From assembly GCF_001612845.1 (NCBI RefSeq), contig NZ_BDBF01000034.1, positions 1 to 64,000 on the forward strand: a stretch of 64,000 nucleotides of DNA, in the 5' to 3' direction. The notes beneath the pieces are model-generated. The model did no database searches. It was not told the origin of the DNA and was given only the letters and a program-made list of their open reading frames with translations. This DNA comes from Nocardia elegans NBRC 108235. Lineage in GTDB: Bacteria > Actinomycetota > Actinomycetes > Mycobacteriales > Mycobacteriaceae. Made by a program: the position numbers and the translations under genes. Shown in pieces: positions 1 through 9,000 of the stretch. How positions within the stretch are numbered: position 1 is the first letter of the stretch; the number at the start of each line of letters is the position of its first letter.

Positions 1-134
1 CCAGGCGCATCGACCGTGCGCGGTTCGCGGTCCGCTGCCGACGGGCGGGCGGGCGCTACCGAGCGTCCGGCCTCTTCCTCCCGCGCCGCGGTCCCGGTCG
101 ATGCGGGCGATTCCGATGATCTCCGCAAATTCAT
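1..134 (-). CDS. possible 5' part of a gene running off the left edge
   Basis: An open minus-strand frame begins with ATG at 134 (MNLRRSSESPAS...) and stays open to the window edge, giving about 44 residues rich in Ala, Arg, Glu and Pro. Third codon positions are about 70% G/C, lower than in neighbouring genes, and the Shine-Dalgarno match is weak. The main support is position: it would be divergent from the carboxypeptidase gene across an AT-rich promoter region. No family is recognisable, and it may be chance. Confidence 0.25.
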   Translation of the reverse strand, partial: MNLRRSSESPASTGTAAREEEAGRSVAPARPSAADREPRTVDAP

Positions 135-250
135 GACATGTCCATTCAGTTGGTTGTGTCTATATTTTGATAGTAACTCTTATTTAACGTCCTCTGTCAA
201 TACTTTGCGGGCGCGGGTGTTCGCGGCACCATCGCGCAACGCCGCATAAG
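135..250. promoter_or_regulatory. AT-rich promoter region upstream of the carboxypeptidase gene
   Basis: Roughly 135-210 is a conspicuously AT-rich patch (runs such as TATATTTTGATAG and CTTATTTAACG) in an otherwise about 68% GC region, lying directly before the carboxypeptidase start at 255. Such a patch is typical of a promoter in this kind of genome. No specific sigma-factor element can be assigned with confidence. Confidence 0.4.
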
Positions 251-254
251 CTGC

Positions 255-1574
255 ATGTCGATGAACACCCGCATGTCCCGCACCGTCCGCTTCCGCCGAT
301 CCCGCTCGCTGGCGGCCGCCGTGCTGACTGCCGGGCTGCTGGGCGCCACCACGGTCACCGGGCTCGGCGTGGCCGACGCGGCCCCTGCGCCGCCGTCCAC
401 GCCGTTCACCACCCCGAATACGGATTCCTGCCCGAACAAGACGGCCCCGCCCGCGCCGATCGATACCTCGGAGGTGCCGGCGCCCGGCAGTACGACGCCG
501 TCGCCGCTACCGGTGCCGTCGGATCCGATCGGCGGCGACAAACTCGGACGCTGCGGCGTGGTGGTTCCGGCGGGCGCACCCCCGGTGCCCGCCGACATCT
601 CGGCGACCGCCTGGCTGGTCGCCGACCTCGACACCGGCAAGGTGCTGGCCGCGAAGGATCCGCACGGCCGTTACCGACCGGCCTCCACGATCAAGACGCT
701 GCTGGCCGCGGTCGCACTCCCCGCGCTGGACCCCAACCAGGTCGTGATCGGCACGCAGGACGACGCGAATGCCGACGGCACCCGCGTCGGCATCGGCCCC
801 GGTGGCCGCTACACCAACGACCAGCTGTTCCACGCGCTGCTGATGTGCTCCGGCAACGACGCCGCCCATGCCATCGCCACCCAGCTCGGCGGCGACGAAG
901 CCACCGTCGCGAAGATGAACGCGACGGCAAAACAGTTGCAGGCCATGGACACTCGGGCCGCCACCCCCTCCGGCCTGGACGGCCCCGGGATGAGCACCTC
1001 GGCCTACGACCTGGCCACGATCTTCCGCCACGACATGCGGAACCCCACCTTCGCCTCGATCATCCACACCGAGCAGTACGACTTCCCCGGCTACCCCGCC
1101 GACCCCAAGATCCCCGACGACAAGGACCACCCCGGCTTCCCCATCGCCAACGACAACCGCCTGCTGTACGACTACGACGGTGACCTGGGCGGCAAGACCG
1201 GCTACACCGACGACGCCCGGCAAACCTTCGTGACCGCCGCCGAACGCAACGGCCACCGCCTGGTCGTCACCCTGCTCAAGGCCGACGTCCTCCCCATCCG
1301 CCCGCCGGAGCAGGCCGCCCGCCTCCTCGACTACGCCTTCGCCCTCCCCGCCGGCGCGAACATCGGCTCCCTGCCCGACCGCAACACCGGCGAGGACTCG
1401 AACACCAATGTCGCCCTGGCGTCCCCGCCCGCCCACGACACCCCGACCGCCGCCGCGCCCACGACGCCCCACGGCAACTCGAACCTCCGGACGATCGGGA
1501 TCATCGGCGCATTGGGATTGGCGATCGCGCTGGGTTTGTTCGGGTGGTCACGGATGGGACGGTCGCGGCGGTGA
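255..1574 (+). CDS. dacB: D-alanyl-D-alanine carboxypeptidase (penicillin-binding protein, DacB type)
   Basis: 439 aa. A peptidase S11 family enzyme that trims the terminal D-Ala from peptidoglycan pentapeptides outside the membrane. All three catalytic motifs are visible: SxxK as S144-T-I-K147, SxN as S199-G-N201, and KTG at 314-316. The N-terminus is basic followed by a hydrophobic stretch (about residues 18-42), a signal peptide ending near ADAAPA. A Pro/Thr-rich segment separates the catalytic domain from a C-terminal membrane helix (about 409-431) ending in Arg residues, so the enzyme is anchored at the outer face. Position beside the trpS/icd/metX backbone matches M. tuberculosis dacB1 (recalled, not searched). 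A second ATG six bases downstream is an alternative start. Confidence 0.93.
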   Translation: MSMNTRMSRTVRFRRSRSLAAAVLTAGLLGATTVTGLGVADAAPAPPSTPFTTPNTDSCPNKTAPPAPIDTSEVPAPGSTTPSPLPVPSDPIGGDKLGRCGVVVPAGAPPVPADISATAWLVADLDTGKVLAAKDPHGRYRPASTIKTLLAAVALPALDPNQVVIGTQDDANADGTRVGIGPGGRYTNDQLFHALLMCSGNDAAHAIATQLGGDEATVAKMNATAKQLQAMDTRAATPSGLDGPGMSTSAYDLATIFRHDMRNPTFASIIHTEQYDFPGYPADPKIPDDKDHPGFPIANDNRLLYDYDGDLGGKTGYTDDARQTFVTAAERNGHRLVVTLLKADVLPIRPPEQAARLLDYAFALPAGANIGSLPDRNTGEDSNTNVALASPPAHDTPTAAAPTTPHGNSNLRTIGIIGALGLAIALGLFGWSRMGRSRR

Positions 1575-1621
1575 TGACCGGCACCGATCGGAAGGGCTGG
1601 CAGAGGACACCCCACCGAACG

Positions 1622-3019
1622 CTACGTGGGTGGATAACGGCGTAGCCACTCTTTGTCGGTGAGTACATCGCGAAGTTCGGTTGCGAGGTCGTGGGCAAGA
1701 GTGTCCAGGGTGGCCGCTGATTTGATCGGGTCCAGGAAGACGCGGGGGACGGCCTGAATACCGTACTCGGCGCCGATCAACAGGCCCGCTGTCGCGGCGA
1801 CTTCATTTCGGTGCGTGGCATAGTTCAATGCCATCAGCAGCGCCTCACGCAGGTAGTCACTGGCCATAGCGCAGTAGAGCGCGATACCCAATGCCTCGGC
1901 ACCGTCCACGCCACCATCCGGGAATTGCCAGCGCAAGGTCGCCACCTCTGTCGGTGGCCGCTCGTCCTGGACGAGGCGCACCGCACGGTTGACCATCACA
2001 CGAGTCTTCTCGTGATCGGGCCTGCGCACCAACTCGTCGTATGCGGCGGAAAGACAATCCATGAACGGGTGGTCACGAATCTGCTGATGCAGGACCACAG
2101 CCAAAACGCCGGCTGCCATGTAGTCATCGGGGTGGGGATGGGTCAGCGCGGCAATCGCAACCGCTAGGTCGAAGGTTTCCGACAGATCCTCCGACCACAC
2201 CGCCGCGAGAGCTGCGCGGACAAGGACATCACCACCGCGAGCGGCACTTCTGGGATCAGCAGGGGTCGAGCGAATTCCGGTGGACGCGAAGGCTAGCAGC
2301 GCATCGACGACCGCGGGATCCGGATCGAAGTTCCTTTGCAGTGCAAAATCCTCGACGACAATACCGTCAGGGCCATCGTGTTCACCGGCGTCACGAGCAT
2401 AAACACCACCATAAATACGCCACTCGTTGACTATACCGATTTTCTCGGGATCCTCCTTCATAGCGTAAAGCCAACGTTGAAATCCGTGCTGCACCGCCGA
2501 AATAGGATCAACATGATTACCGGCACGCCTGCCGCCCAGCGCACGAAGCAAACCCTCGGCAGCATTTGCCATCAGCTGAGTAATCCACGTGGGAGACGCC
2601 CACGTTTCGGGTAGGTAGTCGGCTAGATTTTCTTTGTTCCATCCACCGGTATTCCAGGGAAATGTCTTCAACAGCCCACGACCACAGGAATACGCGAATG
2701 CATCACCCGCAGCAGCAGAAATCACAGCGCCACGCAAGCGCTCGGCCCCGGTCGGAATCCACAGCTTCCTTGTGCCTCCCGGAAGGCTGCCAGTGATCTC
2801 ATTCGAACGATCGCCGAATTCCACTTGAGCTTCCGCCGGAGCTTCGACATCAACGAAATGCACATTGTAATCACTATCATCCGGCCAGTTCTCCGGCCGA
2901 AACTCAACACGGTCCTCCCACCTCTCGGCCCAGTCGTCATGCCAATACCCGAGCTTCATGTTTCGCCGGTCTCTTTCGGACTTCGACCAGCCCTTGGGAG
3001 CGATTCGAGGGTCTCTCAC
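1622..3019 (-). CDS. degenerate ADP-ribosylglycohydrolase-like protein, probable immunity gene of the terminal toxin module
   Basis: 465 aa. The start chosen is GTG at 3019: it overlaps the toxin stop codon (GTGA) and follows a GGAGGAG ribosome site five bases away, so it is translationally coupled to the toxin. An ATG at 3100 lies in the same frame but lacks a good site. The second half has the layout of ADP-ribosylglycohydrolases (DraG/ARH): RLRGAVISAAAGDAF near the domain start, THPHPDDYMAAGVLA in the middle, and NEVAATAGLLIGAEYG near the end. Both metal-binding Asp motifs are lost: the family TDDT is here WITQ, and the family GGDSDT is here ATHRNE. Hydrolase activity is therefore unlikely and a binding role is more plausible. 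ARH-fold proteins are known immunity proteins in polymorphic toxin loci (for example Tri1). Confidence 0.72.
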   Translation of the reverse strand: MRDPRIAPKGWSKSERDRRNMKLGYWHDDWAERWEDRVEFRPENWPDDSDYNVHFVDVEAPAEAQVEFGDRSNEITGSLPGGTRKLWIPTGAERLRGAVISAAAGDAFAYSCGRGLLKTFPWNTGGWNKENLADYLPETWASPTWITQLMANAAEGLLRALGGRRAGNHVDPISAVQHGFQRWLYAMKEDPEKIGIVNEWRIYGGVYARDAGEHDGPDGIVVEDFALQRNFDPDPAVVDALLAFASTGIRSTPADPRSAARGGDVLVRAALAAVWSEDLSETFDLAVAIAALTHPHPDDYMAAGVLAVVLHQQIRDHPFMDCLSAAYDELVRRPDHEKTRVMVNRAVRLVQDERPPTEVATLRWQFPDGGVDGAEALGIALYCAMASDYLREALLMALNYATHRNEVAATAGLLIGAEYGIQAVPRVFLDPIKSAATLDTLAHDLATELRDVLTDKEWLRRYPPT

Positions 3020-6000
3020 CGCTGCTCCTCCTCGATAATCTTCACACCTTGCCAAGAGACCGCCCCCTTGGGTTCTGTAAACACCCGCTTCCCAGGCCAT
3101 GTCAGGTTGCGCGATTCCCCCGGTAAGAGGTTGGCCGGCTTCCCGAGCCGCGCGATTTCCTCAGGTTTAGGAAAATCTGGAGAGCCTTCGTAGAAGCGTT
3201 TAGCGATTCCGTTGGCCTCCTTGATCAAATCAGCGAGTTCGGCAATTTTGCGCTCTCGTTCTGTGTCGGGTCGCTGCATTTGCTCCTGCTCCAACTGCGC
3301 GAGATCCTCACGCATTCTCCGGATCTCCCTGTGCAAGTTCGGTCGAATATGTTGAACTGCTCCCGGTTGGCTCGCAAAATCGAACCCGGCCGACGCCCAG
3401 GCGTAGCATCCCACGGAGCTACTGGCAGTCAATCTCACCTCAGCGCCTCCGGACTGCGCATACCAATCGAACATCGCCTTGTTGAATTCGGTAGCACATC
3501 CCCGACCTCGGAGACCTGGCTGGATATTGAAAGAGCTGTGCATGGCAGTGATATGCCCATCTTGTATGGAATAGGTCCGATTGGCATGTCCGACTCTATT
3601 CCCATGTGTGTCGTATATACCTGTCTCGACGACCATCGGGGTTGCCTCCGGGGATACGCTTTCGACGCGGAAGCGCAGCCCGCCATACTCACCGTCGACG
3701 GCCTGGCGGAGCAACTGCAGAACCCGCTCCCGATCGACCGGCAGACCGTCCGGTGGAAACAAGTCACGCAGGCTCGGCTTGGGTTCTGTCGACCGATCGG
3801 GTGGGTCCCCCTGATCATCCGCCGGCTTGGCGGATTCGGAATCAGGGCGCTGACTCTCGTGATGGTTGTCCGGTCCCGGTCGTTCTTCCCGTCCGTCGAC
3901 ACCATGTCTGTTGCCGGGCGCAGACTCGCGGTCGCCTCCGAGCGGCGCGAAATCGCGGTCACGCGCTGGGGGCGCCACATCGCGGTCACCCCCGAAAGGC
4001 GCCACATCGCGGTCACCGCCTAGTACTGAGTGATCCCCTGGCTGGGCCAGGTCCCGTCCGTGCGTCGGCGATGGTCGATCCACGCCGCCGCCATCATGTT
4101 CATGGTTCCGGGCGGCTGGGGCATCCGGGTGTCCTTGTCGATCACCAGCAGGTAGTCCGCGGTCGGCCGCGGCTCGGTTGTCGATTCTGGTCGGATCAGG
4201 TACTCGACTGTGGCCGGGTTGTCCCGAATGAGGCTGAGGTGCAGGCGAGTTCGCGGGGGGTAGATCTGCCCGCCGGGCATCCGGGTACCTTCTCGGATCG
4301 CTGCCGTGTACATCTGGGCCACCGTTTCGACCGGCAGGCTCGGGAGTTCGGTGATCACTCCGGTCCGGGCGTCGAGCACCATCTTCGACAGGCCGATATG
4401 CCGGCCCTGACCGATCTCCTGTTCGGACAGGATCGGGTAGATCACCCAACCCAGTTCGAACGGGTACATCCGGTACTTCCGGCTCGTGCCCAGCGCGTCG
4501 GCCAGGTACCGTTCCGCTTCCTCGGGAGTGTGAATCTGACTGAGGGACATACGGTCTCGCATCCTGGGTGAGTGGAATGGCGTGCAGACTGGCCGCGTCG
4601 GCGACCAGATTCGGGAACGGACGGTCGGACGCCTGACGCATCAGCGGGTCCCACCACACCGGGCCTTCGGCATCCCGCGGATAAACCACGATGACGCCGT
4701 GGCCCGACTCGATGACAGGACTGCCGTCGGCGTGATATTGCGGCAGCCCGGTTCGAGGGTCACGGGCGTGGAATCCGACCGCTACCGCTGCCGAGGAACC
4801 GGGCCCGAGCGAATCGATGAGGTCGTGCAACTCACCGAAACCGCTTATGGTATCACGATGTCCGAATGTCTGCCAGTCGGCGTCGAGCCAGTCGCTGATA
4901 CGGTCGATTACTCCCTGTTCAGGGCTGCAATGGTCGACACTTCCGTCGGGAAGCAGATCCGGGTGACGCGGATGGGATATCTGGGGATCGCCATAAAAGC
5001 ACGACAATCCGGCCATGATGTTGTCACCACAAGAGTTTCGGCGACCCGGCACCTCCGGACCACCGTCGTTGACATAGTTTGCCGCCTCGTGCGTGCGCGG
5101 ATCGAACCAGGTGGCGAACCGGTCTCCCTCACGCAGCGCGTTTCGCACGTACTCCTGGTAGGAGGGATCTTCGAGAGGTGCCAGTTTGCCGGGACCGAGC
5201 TCCCGGGTTTCCGGCAGTCCGCGTAGTGGCGCATCGGTATTCGTGTCGGCGATTCGGTCACTCAGTCGCTGAAGATCGCTGGCATTCAACGACACTTGCC
5301 CGTCATGGTCAGCAGGAAGGCCGAGATGTTCGCGCAAACGCCCGGCCAGAGCCTCCGGTGACGCGCCGGTCGGCCAGATTCCATGTTCGGTACCACCGCT
5401 GTGAGCGACGGCCGCGTGTAGATCCGCAAGAGCCGGGTCAGCGACGAACTCGACGTGCAGACGCGGTCGATCGCCCCACGGCAGACGTTGATGTGGACCC
5501 GTGATCTCTGCCGCCGCGGCCCAGGCAGCTTGCGCTACATCGCGCATATGCTGGTTCGACACCCCGGGGCCTTGATCGAGGTGTACGCGGACGACCAGGC
5601 TCGAGATAGGTCGCCCCGAGTCATCAGCCGAGCGGCGCACCGAAAAGGGCCGCTCGCCTTGCCGGTCTGTCCTGCCGACCGCGCGGTCGCGTTGCGGTGC
5701 GGATGATTCGCTTCGAGGTGGTTGGCGACCGACCCCAGGGCCATCCGAGCGAGCCGACTCGCTCGGGCGTGACGACGGAGCGGTATCTGAGTGCGACGGC
5801 TTTACAGCGCGGGTCGGTCCCGGACGGTGCGGCGAAGCCAGGTCGCTCTCCCGTGGCCGCGGGGCGGGGTCCGGACGCGGCGCGGACGGGTGAGATTCGG
5901 TGGGTGTGCGAGGTGTGACGGAATGGGCCTGAATGGGTTCACTGGTCGTGGGGGGACGCTGGGGCCCACCCGGGGCGTCAAGCCGCCCAGGTGTGTTCGA

Positions 6001-9000
6001 ATCAGGCGCTGGCCACCCAGCACGCGCGTGATCGGAACGCGGGAGATTCGACCGGGGCGCCCGCAAGTCGGCACGTGCATGTTCCGAATACGGAATGTCG
6101 GACTCGGGCGCCCGAAACCCTCCCTGCGCATGATCCTGGTGCGGAGCACCGAAATCTGACACCGAGCGAGGGAGTCCGCCTCCCCGGGTTGAGCCGGTTC
6201 GGCCGAATGAATTCTCCTGAGCCGCAGTCGAATAGGAATCTACTTCTGCTGCTCGCCGCGCTCCCGCTCGATCCGCCTCAGTTCCGAATCGCCCCACGCC
6301 TGCCAGATCTTCTTCTGATCCTCGGTGGCTTCCGAGGCCGCGTTGGCGTCCATTTCCGCCAGCCAGGCCAGATCGCGATCCGTCGCGGCGCGAACCTCCG
6401 GGGATACGTTCTCGTCCCTCAAGGTCGGTCCGAGAATTTCCCGCGCTATGCGCTCCATTTCTTCTGGGCTGATCGCCATCAGAACTCCTACCTAGATCTG
6501 TCAATCGGATGATGTACTTGTTGTTCTCGCGATCGAAAACCCGGCTCTCGACAGAGAACCTGTGCCCGGGTGGGAAGACGACCTCATTCTGCTGGCTACT
6601 CGCCCAGGAGATGTCCTTGCCATGGCGGGATTCGATGATCAGTTCGATGTTTCCGCCAGCAGAAGCGTTCTTGTCCGAGGAGGCGAATCCGTGGTCGGTC
6701 GGCGTCTTTCCGACCCCGTACGCCTCCAGAAACATCGCCAACTTCGCGGGGTCGTCGATCGAGATTCCGCGACGCACGCTGCCTCGATAGTCGGGCAACT
6801 TGTTGAGGGCACTGACGAGAGCCCGGATTTCCGTGTCCGAATCTCGCAATGCTCGGGCGGACCCTTCGCGGGTCGCGAGGTTGAGGCGTTCACATACGGC
6901 CATCTTCTGGTAGGACCGGATGACGCCGAGTTCAGGATCGGTCAGGCGATGGATTTCCGGGTTGTCGATACCCCGGCCCCGAATTGCCCGAACATCCTCC
7001 ATCACGCGGGGATTCGCTACGGCATGCCGCTCCGCGGCGGTCTCGTCCCGGAAGTGCGGATTCGCATGGAAGGGCTTGCCTTCGACCGGCAGTTTGCCGT
7101 CCGGAGTCAGATTCGGTAGGGGCTGGGCTTCGAAAGCCTCCTCGTACACCAGATCCCACGTGCTACCCGGCCGCTCGGCACGGTTGTTCCCGCTGTCAGC
7201 GTTCGATCGGAAAAGATCGCGGAGTCCGGCGATATCCGGTGGTCGATCTGCCGGCCCGTCAAGTTTCCGAGGCTCATCATCCCCACCGCTCAGGCTTGAA
7301 TCCCGTCCCCGCCCGGCCAGTTCGGGTCGTTCCCCTTCCGCGCCAGAATGCGTCCGGCTACTTTCATCACCAGCGAGTCGATCGTTGCGTCCGCCGCTTT
7401 GACGGCCGGGCCGTGCTTCTCGATCACCAGCTCGCGGTTCAGTTCCGTCTCGCTGCTCCCGAACCGGTAGGTCACCTCGGTCTCGGTTTCCGCTGTCTTC
7501 CGGTAGATCACGTACAGGGCCATCGACACCCGTCTGGTCTCGGTCGTCCTCGCCATCCCTCAGGACGCGATTACTCCGTTCCGGGGCCACTGCTTCTCGC
7601 GTTTCGCCCGGAGCATGATCTGGCCCGCGGCCGACCGGAAGATCACGTCCTCCGGTTGGTCCGTGTGGGGGGTGTTGTTCGCCTTGTCGATCGTCAGGGT
7701 GCGATCCAGGGCTTCTCTCGTCTCCCCGAACCGGTACTCCACCTCGTCCAGGTCGTCCCTGATTCGGCTGTAGTAGATCAGCAGTGCCATCGTGTGGTCC
7801 CCAGAAGGTGTCGTACCGTTCGCCCGAGCGTCCCGCGGCGACTTCGGCCCAGTTGTGGTCGATATTGGCATGTGCGTGAGCGTCCTGATACAGGGCGCCC
7901 GGATGGTCACGGTAGTAGTTCGACTCCGCCAGCTCATGTTCCAGCAGCACCAGGTCCGCCGGATCGGGCCGACCGGATCTCACCCTGATCCACGCCTCCG
8001 CGATATCCGGGTCTGCATCGTAGCGCCGATGAACGATTTCGCCGTCGTAGTCCCGAATCGGATGTTCCTCGCGGAACAGGTGATTCTTGATCTGTTGAAT
8101 GTCCTCTGCCGAAAAGTGACTACCATCCTCGCGTGGATGATCGGCCAAGACCCTGGCCATGTGGTGAATATCGCTATCATCACCGCGGAAGCGTTCATAC
8201 GCGTCATCAGCCCACTCGAATGCCGCGAAATCATCGCGCGGCCGGATCACACCGCCGGAATAGGCATCTGGGGAGACGTCGGGAATACCGTCGCGCGTCG
8301 GGTGGTCGATCGAGTTCGCGTCCCGCGGATCCACGGGGCGCTCGGCGGTGGGGGTGTGCAGGGGGGTCGCAACGCCAACCGGAACCGGTTGCGGTTGCTG
8401 CGCGCTATCGCTTCGAGTGCCAATCGAATCCGCTCGATCGGATGAGCCGTTCGACTGGTGGTCCTGCCGGTTCGATACATCTTGTCGCGGAACATCTCCG
8501 GGTGCGTGATCGCCGCCTCGAGAATCCGGGTGCGCGCCGCCAGGCTCCGGGGAACGAGCAGCCGCTTCCCTACCCGGATCATGCGGGGCCGGGGCGTCGG
8601 TTCGTTGAGTGGAGTCAGAAGTGCGCTGCAGTTCTCCGGGATTCCGCGGGCTCGACTGGTGAGCTGGGCGGGCCGGCGTGTGAGGACTTTCCGGACGCAC
8701 CGGTGTGCCCGACGGCCGCTCCGGGGCAACCGGCGGACGATGCGACGAGTCGGGAACAGCTCGGACGGCGGCATCCGGTCGAGCGGGCGTATCGGTATGG
8801 CCCGGCCGAGCGGGAGTGGCCTCCGGGCGAGGTGTGGCGCCTGCTGCCGGCGGTTCGGTAGTCCGGTGCCCGGGCGCGTCGGCGATCAGCGATCGCGAAG
8901 ATTCCGGAACCCGCTGCGGTGCACCGCGATCCGTAGCGGGAGTTTGCGCATCCGGTCGCGCTGCGCCATCCGGCGCCGGGCGGGCCGCAGGCATCTGCCG

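Noticed and set aside
16..249. 77-codon plus-strand frame at the left edge
   Set aside because: It runs through the AT-rich promoter region, has no ribosome site and no recognisable protein pattern.
1622..3019. Active ADP-ribosylglycohydrolase
   Set aside because: Both metal-binding motifs are replaced (WITQ, ATHRNE), so the annotation was lowered to degenerate ARH-like.
3020..3100. Longer start (ATG 3100) for the pseudo-ARH immunity gene
   Set aside because: The GTG at 3019 has GGAGGAG at the right distance and forms a GTGA overlap with the toxin stop; the longer version has no ribosome site and adds 27 residues unlike the family.
3916..6117. CRISPR-like repeats
   Set aside because: Units are directly adjacent without spacers, imperfect, and in frame with the toxin protein.
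7791..7937. N-terminal extension (ATG 7937) of the first nested immunity gene
   Set aside because: The extra 49 residues are Thr/Arg-rich and overlap the HEhxE module; the paralogue starts at the position equivalent to ATG 7790, which also has a ribosome site.
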